38,169 nt of DNA, from positions 78,839 through 117,007 of the forward strand of contig JAHJKA010000071.1 of the NCBI GenBank assembly GCA_018822545.1, given 5' to 3'. Each line of letters starts with the position of its first letter. The stretch's first letter is position 1. The notes beneath the pieces were generated by a model. It made no database searches and was not told where the DNA came from. It worked only from the letters and a program-made list of their open reading frames with translations. Below, piece after piece: positions 30,435-38,169 of this stretch. Position numbers and translations under genes: made by a program. Source of the DNA: Pseudomonadota bacterium (GTDB lineage Bacteria; Desulfobacterota; Desulfobulbia; Desulfobulbales; SURF-16).

Positions 30435-33425
30435 CTAAAAATCCAACGTGGCCTGCCAGGCGGCCTTGAGTTCAGTCAGGTCGGCATTGAGCACTGTGTT
30501 GCCGCTGAGTCCCATGGCCTTCAGGGTCATCTCCTCGGTGACGGCGCCAATGCGGCCCATGGAAGTACCGGCCATGGCAATTTCAAAGGCGTCGGCCATG
30601 TTGGGGTTCACGGTGACCACAAAACGGCTCTGGGACTCGGAGAAAAGCAGGACATCATCGCGCTCAACGCCTTCTCTTGGTGCCTCGGCCAGGTCAAGGT
30701 GCATGCCGAAGCCGCCGCTGAAGGCGGTCTCGGCCAGGGCCACGCCCAGGCCGCCGTCGGAGCAATCATGGCAGGAGGCCACCAGGCCGTCCTTGATTGC
30801 GTTTTCCAGGGCCAGGTAACGGGGCAATGAATCAGCCTCGCGCACCTTGGGCACGTTGTTGCCGATGGCGCCGTGCAGCACGGCATACTCGGAGGCGCCA
30901 AGCTCATCATAGGTGGTGCCCAGCACATAAACCATATCGCCGGCCTGCTTGGCATCCATGGTCACGGCCTTGCGGACGTCGTCGATCTTGGCGACCACCG
31001 AGAAGAGCAGGGTGGGTGGGATGGAGATCTTGGTGCCGCCCACCATGTAGTCATTCTTCATGGAGTCCTTGCCGGAGATGGGTGGCACGCTGTAGGCCTT
31101 GGCATAATGGGCCAGGGCGCGGTTGGCGCGAACCAGCTGGGCCAGTTTGTAATGACCATCCGGTGTTTTTTCAGACTGGATGGGATCACACCAGCAGAAG
31201 TTGTCGAGACCCGCCATGACCTTCATGGAAGCGCCGACGCAGATGGCGTTACGTACTGCCTCGTCAATGGCGCAGGCTGTCATGTGGTAGGTGTCGATAT
31301 CCGAGTAGCGCGGACAGACGCCGTGGGAGATCACCAGGCCGGCAAAGGAGTCAAAGCGGGGCCGAACCACGGCAGCATCTGAGGGACCGTCGTTTGCCAC
31401 ACCGGTCAGCGGTTTGACCACCGAAATGCCCTGGACCTCATGGTCGTATTGCCTGACCACATACTCCTTGGAGCAGATGTTGAGGCTGGCCAGCAGTTTT
31501 TTAAGGTCGCCGCCTAAATCAGGAGAGGCGGGCAGGGCCGGTTCGGCAAAGGTTTTTTGCTGCCATTTGGCCACCATCTCCATGGGCGGCAGGGCCTTGT
31601 AGACAAAATCCATGTCCAGATAGGCCACAGTCTTGCCATCGTAGAGGCAGTGGAATTTGCCGGAATCAGTGAAGGTGCCGAGGATGGTGGCCTCGACATC
31701 CATCTTGGCGCACAGGGCCAGGAATTTGTCGATCTTTTCGGGCTGGATGGCCAGGGTCATGCGCTCCTGGGCCTCGGAGAGGAAAATCTCCCAAGGTTGG
31801 AGGCCGGCGTATTTCAAGGGGGCACGGTCCAGGTGCAGTTCAAAACCACCGGTGAATTCAGCCATCTCGCCCACCGACGACGACAGGCCGCCGGCGCCGT
31901 TATCGGTGATGCAGCGATACAACCCGAGATCCCGGGCCTTGATCAGGCAGTCGAACATCTTCTTCTGGGTGATGGGGTCACCGATCTGCACGGCAGTGGC
32001 CGGCGAGTTTTCGTTGAGCTCCTCGGAGGAAAAGGTGGCGCCGTGGATGCCGTCCTTGCCGATGCGGCCGCCGGTCATGACGATGAGATCGCCGGGCAGG
32101 GCTGTTTTTTCATGGGCTGGCTTGCCGCCGACAAGCTTGGGCATGATGCCGACGGTGCCGCAGAAAACGAGAGGTTTGCCGGCAAAGCGGTCGTCAAAAT
32201 AAAGGGAGCCGTTGACGGTGGGGATGCCGCTCTTGTTGCCGCCATGCTCAACGCCGGTGCGTACGCCTTCAAAAATCCTTTTAGGATGCAGAAGGCGGGC
32301 CGGAATCTCCTTGTCGTAGAAAGGAGTGGCAAAGCAGAACATATTGGTGTTGCACAGGAGCTTGGCGCCCATCCCGGTACCAAAGGGGTCACGGTTGACG
32401 CCAACAATACCGGTCAGCGCTCCGCCGTATGGGTCAAGGGCGGAGGGGCTGTTATGGGTCTCCACCTTGAAGACCACGTTCCACTCGTTGTCAAAGCTGA
32501 TGACGCCGGCGTTATCTTTAAATACCGACAGGCACCAGTCATCCTTGCCCATCTTGGCGCGGATCTCGGCGGTGGGGGTGCGGATGCAGGAGTCAAACAG
32601 GTTGTTGACCTGCTCCACCGTACCGGTATCGAGATCGTGGTACTCGATATTGCCGGAGAAGATCTTGTGCTTACAATGCTCAGACCAGGTCTGAGCCAGG
32701 GCCTCAAGCTCCACGTCAGCCACCTTGGCACCCAGGCCATGGGCCTTGCGCTGGGCAATGATCTCGGGCTGGGCGAGGTAGGAGCGGATGAAGATCATCT
32801 CATCCAAGGTCAGAGCCAAGACGCCATCCTTGCTGATCCGGATAAGCTCGGCATCGGCGACATCAAGATCAATCTGGTTGGTCACGGCCTTGGTCTCGGC
32901 AACCACCTTGGCGGCATAGGGCTTGAGGCCGCCTTCCTTAACAAAATCGGCATGGTTGATGATGGTGAAGCGTTGGATCAGCTCGTTGGCCAGGGCCTTT
33001 TTGGCAATGGTCTCCACATTGGCTTTGCTTAACTTGCCGCGAATGAGAAACTGGGTGGAGGTGTAGACGGTCTCGTTACGGTCAAGCTTGCGGCCGAGCA
33101 TGAGCTCCAGGGCCGAGGCGGCGGTGCGCCCTTCGTTATCAGTGACGCCGGGCCTAAAACCCACCTCGATCAACCAATCAAAGGCATAGTTCCAGTCCAG
33201 GGCCAGGGGGCCGAGGGAGTAATCCTGGGTGACCGGGTCAGAGTAAGGGCCTTGGGCGGCAGCCAGAAGCTGAGCATCGGTGATGTCAGCCTCCACGGTA
33301 AAGACCTTGATGGTGCGGACAGAATCCACCGGCAGATGAAGATCATGTTGGAGACGGGTGGCGGTGGTTTCGCCGAAAGAATCACGAAAGGCAGGTTTCA
33401 GACCGACCTGGATACGTGCGAGCAT
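30435..33425 (-). CDS. purL: Phosphoribosylformylglycinamidine synthase, PurS-PurL fusion
   Basis: This enzyme makes FGAM from FGAR, glutamine and ATP in purine synthesis. The 996-residue protein has an N-terminal region (1-165) that looks like PurS-like beta-alpha-beta units (MLARIQVGLKPAFRDSFGET, TVYTSTQFLIRGKLSKANVE). The linker and catalytic loop with SEHCKHK (248-254) and two AIR synthase-type halves follow (KVETHNSPSALDPYGGA, GRIGKDGIHGATFSS, then SHGVCPRYSDIDTYHM and SCHDCSDGGLGVAL). No glutaminase (PurQ) domain is present, so a separate PurQ must supply ammonia. A GAGGAG site precedes the ATG. Long open frames on the plus strand are antisense shadows. Confidence 0.93.
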   Translation of the reverse strand: MLARIQVGLKPAFRDSFGETTATRLQHDLHLPVDSVRTIKVFTVEADITDAQLLAAAQGPYSDPVTQDYSLGPLALDWNYAFDWLIEVGFRPGVTDNEGRTAASALELMLGRKLDRNETVYTSTQFLIRGKLSKANVETIAKKALANELIQRFTIINHADFVKEGGLKPYAAKVVAETKAVTNQIDLDVADAELIRISKDGVLALTLDEMIFIRSYLAQPEIIAQRKAHGLGAKVADVELEALAQTWSEHCKHKIFSGNIEYHDLDTGTVEQVNNLFDSCIRTPTAEIRAKMGKDDWCLSVFKDNAGVISFDNEWNVVFKVETHNSPSALDPYGGALTGIVGVNRDPFGTGMGAKLLCNTNMFCFATPFYDKEIPARLLHPKRIFEGVRTGVEHGGNKSGIPTVNGSLYFDDRFAGKPLVFCGTVGIMPKLVGGKPAHEKTALPGDLIVMTGGRIGKDGIHGATFSSEELNENSPATAVQIGDPITQKKMFDCLIKARDLGLYRCITDNGAGGLSSSVGEMAEFTGGFELHLDRAPLKYAGLQPWEIFLSEAQERMTLAIQPEKIDKFLALCAKMDVEATILGTFTDSGKFHCLYDGKTVAYLDMDFVYKALPPMEMVAKWQQKTFAEPALPASPDLGGDLKKLLASLNICSKEYVVRQYDHEVQGISVVKPLTGVANDGPSDAAVVRPRFDSFAGLVISHGVCPRYSDIDTYHMTACAIDEAVRNAICVGASMKVMAGLDNFCWCDPIQSEKTPDGHYKLAQLVRANRALAHYAKAYSVPPISGKDSMKNDYMVGGTKISIPPTLLFSVVAKIDDVRKAVTMDAKQAGDMVYVLGTTYDELGASEYAVLHGAIGNNVPKVREADSLPRYLALENAIKDGLVASCHDCSDGGLGVALAETAFSGGFGMHLDLAEAPREGVERDDVLLFSESQSRFVVTVNPNMADAFEIAMAGTSMGRIGAVTEEMTLKAMGLSGNTVLNADLTELKAAWQATLDF

Positions 33426-33848
33426 GGGATGACTCCTCTATCCTGAAAAGTTACGGACAGCTTGTTTTTTGGAAAAGTCGGGCCAAAGGTATGGGATATC
33501 TGGCGGCCCATATACCATAAAGTCCAATAAAAATAACCAGGGGCATTCCTGAATGGCCCTTTCGAAAATCTCGTAGACTCGCTATCTGTCCTGTCTTAAG
33601 CATCACAACCAAATGAAAAATACTCGCATATCGTCAATATGCTGCGCTTTTTAATTCGGCTGTTTGACGGAGTCTCGCAGGCTCGCTTACCTGATCTTGA
33701 ACAAAATGACCTATTTATCAATAGCCACGAACTAATTACTTCTTTGAGACTTTCTTCTTTTTAAGTTACAACATCTATATACTAAATCAGTCTGAATTTT
33801 GGAACGGCGTTTCCATCTTTTATCCACCGGATCACGAAAAAGATCATC
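33426..33848. other. Divergent intergenic region between purL and the GspE-type ATPase
   Basis: This 423-base AT-rich stretch holds no supported gene. It has an imperfect hairpin (GGGGCATT/AATGGCCC around 33541), a dyad GCATAT-CGTCA-ATATGC near 33635, and two similar 20-base segments, TCTCGTAGACTCGCT near 33570 and TCTCGCAGGCTCGCT near 33672, that look like a decayed direct repeat. Promoters of both flanking genes should lie here, but I cannot place them with confidence. No PurR-like or purine riboswitch signature is evident. Confidence 0.45.
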
Positions 33849-35642
33849 ATGCAGCTTCTGAGAGACGAACAATACCTGCTGGACCTGCTCTTTCGCCATG
33901 AACTCATCAGCGCCGAACAGCGCAAAATGATTTCCCTGAAAAAAGAGCTGCAGCGCCAGAATTTGATGCACAAGTTGCGCGATCGCGGCATTGACAAGGA
34001 AGAGCAACGTCTTGATCTGGTTGATGTCATCATCTCTTTTAACCTGGAAATTCCTGGCCGGGACGGTGATCTCCTCACCGAGGAAGAGGTGATCCGCACC
34101 GTGGCGGCCGATAAGAATCTGCCGTTTAAGAAGCTCGACCCTCTGGAGCTTGACATCGAGGTGGTCACCAAGACCATCCCCCAGAACTTTGCCATGCGTC
34201 ATCTCCTGGTGCCCTTTGAGATTCGAAACGGCGTGTTGGAAATGGCGATCTATGAGCCCGGCGAGCTTGCCATCCTGGAAGACATCATGCAGGCCAAGCA
34301 GGTGAAGATCAACCCCCATCTGGCCACCAAGACCGAGATAACCCGCATCCTTGCCGAGTTTTTTGGCTTTCAGACCTCCATTTCTGCCGCCGAGATCCAT
34401 CTGGGCGGCCCTAAGATCGACATCGGCAATCTTGAGCAGTTGGTCAAGATTGGTTCGGCCCGGGAAATCAGCTCCTCTGATAAGAATATCAAGGCCGCGG
34501 TCAACCATATGTTCAACTATGCCTTTGATGAGCGGGCCTCTGATATCCATATCGAACCGAAGCGGGAAAAGAGTGTGGTTCGTTTTCGGATTGACGGCAT
34601 CCTCCATACCATTTACGAGCTGCCCAAGGTGGTGCATGCCGCCATGGTCAGTCGTATTAAATACCTGGCCCGCCTTGATATTGCCGAAAAGAGACGGCCC
34701 CAGGATGGCCGCATCAAGGTTCAGCACCATAGTCAGGAGGCGGAGATTCGCGTCTCCACGGTGCCGGTTTCCTTTGGCGAAAAGGCGGTGTTGCGAATCC
34801 TCAATTCCGAGGTGCTTTTTCAGGAGATTGGCGATATCGGCTTTAACGAGCGCGATCTCACCGTCTATAAATCCTTTATCGAGGCACCCCACGGCATCGT
34901 GCTGGTCACCGGCCCCACCGGCTCCGGTAAGTCCACCACCCTCTACTCCACCCTGCACCATGTCGCCAGCCCGGAGATCAATATCACCACGGTGGAAGAT
35001 CCGGTGGAGATGGTCTATGAGGCCTTTAACCAGATCTCGGTGCAGAATCAGATCGATGTCACCTTCTCCACCATTCTGCGCAATATCCTCCGGCAGGATC
35101 CGGATATCATCATGATCGGTGAGATCCGCGACTATGAAACAGCAGCCCATGCCGTGCAGGCCGCCCTCACCGGCCATCTGGTTTTTTCCACCCTGCACAC
35201 CAACGACGCAGTGACCTCCATCACCCGTCTGGTGGAGCTTGGCGTCCAGCCCTTTCTGGTGAGTTCCACCATGCTCGGGGCCATGGCCCAGCGTCTGGTG
35301 CGGACCATCTGCCCTGATTGTAGTGAGGAGGTGGTCATGCCCATTGCCAACCTCCAGGGCTTTGGCTTCCCGCTGCCCGACAGCCATGAGGTTGTCCTCC
35401 GCCAGGGCAAGGGCTGCCCGAAATGTCGGGGTACCGGCTATTATGGCCGTTGTGGAATTTTCGAGATCTTTCCCATGTCTGATGCCATCAAGGCCCAGGT
35501 TGCCCTGTCGGTGCCTGCCTCCCAGATCCAGAAGGTGGCAACGGCTGAGGGCATGACCACTCTCAAGGAGGATGCCTGGGACAAGGTGCGGCGCGGTATC
35601 ACCACCTTTACCGAAGCGGTGCGGGTAACAGGTTCGGTGTAA
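33849..35642 (+). CDS. GspE/PilB-type secretion or pilus assembly ATPase
   Basis: The 597-residue protein has an N-terminal GspE/PilB (MshEN) domain (about 60-175) and a hexameric ATPase core. The core shows Walker A GPTGSGKST (355-363), the Asp box in TTVEDPVEM, Walker B DPDIIMIGEIRD (417-428) and the His box TGHLVFSTLHTND. A zinc-binding module with CPDC (488-491) and CPKC follows. It powers type IV pilus extension or type II secretion at the inner membrane. No pilin, secretin or platform gene is adjacent, so its system is elsewhere. The ribosome binding site is weak, but the N-terminus fits the family. The 647-residue frame on the opposite strand is antisense. Confidence 0.92.
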   Translation: MQLLRDEQYLLDLLFRHELISAEQRKMISLKKELQRQNLMHKLRDRGIDKEEQRLDLVDVIISFNLEIPGRDGDLLTEEEVIRTVAADKNLPFKKLDPLELDIEVVTKTIPQNFAMRHLLVPFEIRNGVLEMAIYEPGELAILEDIMQAKQVKINPHLATKTEITRILAEFFGFQTSISAAEIHLGGPKIDIGNLEQLVKIGSAREISSSDKNIKAAVNHMFNYAFDERASDIHIEPKREKSVVRFRIDGILHTIYELPKVVHAAMVSRIKYLARLDIAEKRRPQDGRIKVQHHSQEAEIRVSTVPVSFGEKAVLRILNSEVLFQEIGDIGFNERDLTVYKSFIEAPHGIVLVTGPTGSGKSTTLYSTLHHVASPEINITTVEDPVEMVYEAFNQISVQNQIDVTFSTILRNILRQDPDIIMIGEIRDYETAAHAVQAALTGHLVFSTLHTNDAVTSITRLVELGVQPFLVSSTMLGAMAQRLVRTICPDCSEEVVMPIANLQGFGFPLPDSHEVVLRQGKGCPKCRGTGYYGRCGIFEIFPMSDAIKAQVALSVPASQIQKVATAEGMTTLKEDAWDKVRRGITTFTEAVRVTGSV

Positions 35643-35652
35643 AATAAGGTTG

Positions 35653-35720
35653 GCCACGGAATCCACGGAACTCACGGAAGAAACCTCTTTTTTTTCCGTG
35701 AGTTCCGTGGATTCCGTGGC
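35653..35720. repeat. 27-bp perfect palindrome built from CACGGAA repeats
   Basis: Arms 35653-35679 and 35694-35720 are perfectly complementary around a 14-base loop holding eight T residues. Each arm is itself three CACGGAA units with a 9-base period. It lies between the GspE-type gene and smpB. It may act as a terminator, but no T tract follows the stem; a dispersed repeat is equally likely. Confidence 0.8.
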
Positions 35721-35792
35721 AGAAAAATAATAAATGTAAGCCTCGGCTCTACTCTATAAAGAGAGAGTAGTTTTTAAGAAGGAAGTAGTGAA

Positions 35793-36251
35793 ATGAGCAT
35801 TAAGATCGTCGCCACCAATAAAAAGGCGTACCACGATTTTCATATTGAGAAAGAGCTTGAGGTGGGCATTGTCCTGGTGGGGCCGGAGGTCAAGTCCCTG
35901 CGGGCTGGTCGGGCCAATCTGCGCGATTGTTACGCGCGCATCAAGGATGGTGAGATCTGGGTCCATAATCTCCATATTTCGCCCTATAAATACGCCGCTG
36001 CCCATGCCTCGCCGGAGCCGATGCGGCTCAGAAAGCTGCTTCTCCACAAGCGGGAGATTGATAAGCTGATCGGCAAGGTTCAGGAGAAGGGCTTTTCTCT
36101 GATCCCGTTGAAGATCTATTTTTCCCCTGAAGGCAAGGTCAAATTATCCCTGGGACTTGCCAAGGGCAAGACGGAGTATGACAAGCGTGACACCTTGAAG
36201 AAGAAAGAGGCGACCCGTGAGATGGATCGCATCCGGAAAGATTATCGGTAA
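35793..36251 (+). CDS. smpB: SsrA-binding protein SmpB
   Basis: The 152-residue protein has the full SmpB beta-barrel: NKKAYHDFHIEKELEVGIVL, GPEVKSLRAGRANLRDCYAR, KDGEIWVHNLHISPY, and the C-terminal helical tail KGKTEYDKRDTLKKKEATRE with MDR at the end. SmpB binds tmRNA and delivers it to stalled ribosomes for trans-translation. The length is normal. An AAGGAAG site precedes the ATG. No tmRNA gene (ssrA) is seen in the window. Confidence 0.97.
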   Translation: MSIKIVATNKKAYHDFHIEKELEVGIVLVGPEVKSLRAGRANLRDCYARIKDGEIWVHNLHISPYKYAAAHASPEPMRLRKLLLHKREIDKLIGKVQEKGFSLIPLKIYFSPEGKVKLSLGLAKGKTEYDKRDTLKKKEATREMDRIRKDYR

Positions 36252-36288
36252 GAGAACTTACGGGCAATTTTGTGGAGGGCCTCAACCC

Positions 36289-36780
36289 ATGAGTGGCACA
36301 GCAGCAACTTCCATCAGTCGCGGCGATTATAGGCTCAGCATAACCGACCTTGTCAGCTATGTGATTGATGATGAGGATGGTGTCGATGATCTTGATGAGT
36401 CTCTGGAAAATGGCTATCGTCAGGAGCTAGAAGAGCTTGCTCCGGAAATCGATCCCCTGGTGGATGCCTTTTATGGCGACAATGAAGAGGCCCTGGCCAG
36501 CAATGCAGATTCTTTGCTACTGCCGGAGTTATCCTTTAGTGCCGCAGAACTTTATGCAATGGTAGATTCCCCGGAGGTGCTTTCTCTGCCTGAGGGTTTT
36601 GAACAGGCCTCTCTGTGTGTGCGTTTCCTCCTGCTTGAGGAGTATAATAAACGCTGTCTTGAGATTTTTCTGATCCAAACCGGCCCCCTCCCCCTTGCTG
36701 CTCTGGCCACGCTGACCATGGATGTTGATCAGCTTTTGGTTCGTTATCTTAACGCGAAAAAAGAAGAGCCCTTGCACTAA
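36289..36780 (+). CDS. Acidic protein of unknown function
   Basis: The ATG at 36289, after GGAGGG, is preferred over an upstream start inside smpB. The 163-residue product is strongly acidic (DDEDGVDDLDESLENG, ELEELAPEIDPLVDAFYGDN), with a more hydrophobic C-terminal half (LLLPELSFSAAELYAMV, CVRFLLLEEYNKRCLEIFLI) and no signal or membrane span. I recognise no family. It lies 37 bases after smpB and is probably co-transcribed. Confidence 0.7.
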   Translation: MSGTAATSISRGDYRLSITDLVSYVIDDEDGVDDLDESLENGYRQELEELAPEIDPLVDAFYGDNEEALASNADSLLLPELSFSAAELYAMVDSPEVLSLPEGFEQASLCVRFLLLEEYNKRCLEIFLIQTGPLPLAALATLTMDVDQLLVRYLNAKKEEPLH

Positions 36781-36962
36781 AAAAGTTCTGCAATGATGGC
36801 CCTGTCTTACCCTGCTTTCTTGGCCGGGAGCTGTCTCTTCCCTGATAAACAGCCATATTGCTGCTGTTATATGGAGCTTGGATGTTCTATCATGGGAGGT
36901 AAATCATGTGGTCGAGAGCCGTTACGGCGGCTGGCCTTTGATTATTTTTACATGAAAATCAA

Positions 36963-38045
36963 GTGTTGCGTATGGTCTTTAAATCACTCGTCAATAATGC
37001 TGCAATCCTGCTGACCCTCTGTTACCTCTATACTCTGATTTCTCGGCACTGGAAGGGGGAAAATCTGGCAGCTCAGGTCATTCGAGGCCTCCTCTTTGGG
37101 TTTGTGGTTGTCGGCGTCATGCTCACCCCCCTCCAGCTTGCTCCCGGCCTTGTCTTTGACACCCGGTCAGTGGTTATCAGTATTGCCGGACTTTTTGGCG
37201 GCCCGATTACGGCGGCCATTACCGTCCTCTTTTCCATCACCTACCGGATCTGGTTGGGGGGGGTTGGCGTTGCGGCTGGGATTGCCACTGCTCTTTCTGC
37301 AGGATTAATCGGGGTCCTTTTCTTTTACTGGCGCAAGAAGTGGCGCCAGTCGAGCAATGTCTTCTATTTTTACCTCTTTGGCCTGGTCGTTCATGTGGCG
37401 ATGATCCTGGCCATGTTTACCCTGCCGCAGGAACTTGCCTGGCAAACCATTGGCAAGATTACCATGCCAGTCATGGTCATCTACCCACTGGCCACCTTGC
37501 TCCTTGCCATGCTTTTGGCGGATCAGGAGGCCGGGCTCGTCACGGAAAAACTGCTGCTGGAAAGTGAGGCCCGTTTCCGAACCCTTTTTGAGCAGGCCGG
37601 CGATGCCATCTTTGTCAGTGATTTTCAGGGCCATCTGGTTGATGTCAATCAGGCCGCCCAGAAAAGTCTGGGCTATACCAAGGCAGAGCTGCTCAAGCTC
37701 AGGATTCAGGATGTTGATTCGCAAGCACCCAGCCAGGAAGATTTGCAGGATTTTTGGCAGCAGCAGTTTGGGGGGGGACATCCCCGTACCTTTGAGAGTG
37801 TCCATCGCCGTAAAGACGGGACTATGTTTCCGGTGGAGCTTCGTGCTGGCTTTACCGAGCATACTGGTCAGCGCCTGGTTTTAGGTCTTGCTCGCGACAT
37901 TTCAGAGCGTCTGGAGGCGGAAGAGGCGCGTAAAAGGTTAGAGAGCCAGCTTCTGCATGCCCAGAAGATGGAGGCAGTCGGTACCTTGGCCGGCGGCATC
38001 GCCCATGAATTTAATAATATTCTGGCCGGAATGGCGCTAGTTTAG
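36963..38045 (+). pseudogene. 5TM-PAS sensor histidine kinase, truncated after the H-box
   Basis: The visible 360 residues have five to six membrane helices of the LytS-like 5TMR type (about 10-190; LFGFVVVGVMLTPLQLAPGL, VVISIAGLFGGPITA). A PAS domain (about 205-320; FRTLFEQAGDAIFVSDFQGH) and the start of HisKA with the phospho-accepting His in GGIAHEFNNILAG follow. The frame then changes to MALV and stops, so the rest of HisKA and all of HATPase are missing. The break coincides with what looks like the edge of an inserted element. The 5' end is also uncertain: the start is GTG at 36963 or ATG at 36972 without a good ribosome binding site, while an in-frame ATG at 36906 behind GGGAGG is cut by a TGA at 36939. 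Confidence 0.72.
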
Positions 38046-38169
38046 GGCTGATAAATTACCTTTAACCACCTGAAAACAAAAGGTAATTATGTTATATTTC
38101 GGGATGAAAAATTATCAATTTCCTATCCCATTCTTACCTGGTTTTTCGACTCATAAACGTGGACGGAAA
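38030..38169 (+). mobile_element. Probable left end of an inserted mobile element
   Basis: Homology to the kinase ends at about 38033. A 10-bp dyad AATTACCTTT (38054-38063) / AAAGGTAATT (38079-38088) follows, then a new frame. The boundary and family cannot be fixed because the element runs out of the window. Confidence 0.45.
38104..38169 (+). CDS. Start of an unknown frame in the putative mobile element (partial)
   Basis: From ATG 38104 (or in-frame ATG 38089) the frame is open to the right edge and reads MKNYQFPIPFLPGFSTHKRG then RK. It may be the N-terminus of a transposase; 22 residues are too few to recognise a family. No clear ribosome binding site is seen. Confidence 0.3.
   Translation, partial: MKNYQFPIPFLPGFSTHKRGRK

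Noticed and set aside
31557..33032. 491-residue frame on the plus strand
   Set aside because: It is antisense to purL; the sense protein has all family motifs.
33732..35675. 647-residue frame on the minus strand
   Set aside because: It is entirely antisense to the GspE/PilB-type ATPase, whose motifs are complete; the composition (rich in G, H, D, L) is that of a reverse frame, and no domain or ribosome site supports it.
36851..36862. AGCCATATTGCT, one mismatch from the palindromes at 6481-6516
   Set aside because: A single imperfect copy without a sigma-54 promoter nearby; likely chance.
36906..36941. 11-codon frame with a GGGAGG site before the last kinase
   Set aside because: Could be a leader peptide or the true kinase start cut by a stop; too short to call as a gene.
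1..38169. CRISPR arrays, tRNA, rRNA and tmRNA genes
   Set aside because: No regularly spaced repeats and no recognisable RNA gene apart from the intron RNA were seen by eye; a covariance search would be needed to exclude small RNAs.

Overview
The window looks like chromosomal DNA of a sulfur-metabolising member of the Desulfobacterota, most likely in or near the Desulfobulbales. This is inferred from gene content: a periplasmic decaheme cytochrome resembling the octaheme tetrathionate reductase family, a TSUP-type sulfur anion exporter, an NhaD/SLC13 pair, a stand-alone PurS-PurL fusion, and sigma-54 two-component systems. No rRNA or tRNA is present, so this is not a phylogenetic placement.

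Left part (1-5854, minus strand): a co-directional housekeeping cluster reading holB, ricT (PSP1), metG, a small unknown gene, a MinD/FlhG-type ATPase, yggT and divIVA (cut by the left edge). Next on the plus strand come a lipoprotein rhodanese and a decaheme cytochrome. The cytochrome is preceded by a good sigma-54 promoter and a pair of identical 14-bp palindromes, and followed by a terminator. A class C-like group II intron sits directly behind that terminator, and its reverse transcriptase is broken by a +1 frameshift just before the YADD motif.

Central part (about 10.9-27.1 kb): the most interesting region. It holds an SLC13-type permease and NhaD antiporter, a universal-stress-like protein, a histidine kinase with an NtrC-family regulator, and a four-gene unit encoding two tiny proteins and two stress-family proteins that all carry the same FAEAGE segment. 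It continues with a Lon-type protease that has a response-regulator receiver domain built in just before its AAA+ domain, a second kinase and NtrC-family regulator, and a TSUP transporter with a small membrane partner. Near-consensus sigma-54 promoters (TGGCAC-N5-TTGC pattern with exact spacing) lie before the SLC13/NhaD unit, the first stress-family gene and the FAEAGE unit, and the cytochrome at 6.8 kb has one too. The two sigma-54 activators encoded here are the obvious candidates to drive them. Ion homeostasis, sulfur anion export, stress proteins and a phosphorylation-gated protease may therefore form one response circuit; this is inference.

Right part (27.1-38.2 kb): a NapH-like ferredoxin-type membrane protein, a protein with a C-terminal J domain, an OB-HD (YhaM-like) protein and purL on the minus strand. 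Then gspE/pilB-type ATPase, smpB and an unknown acidic protein lie on the plus strand. The last gene is a 5TM-PAS sensor kinase that breaks off just after its phospho-accepting histidine, where a probable mobile element starts and runs out of the window. Several long perfect palindromes lie between genes.
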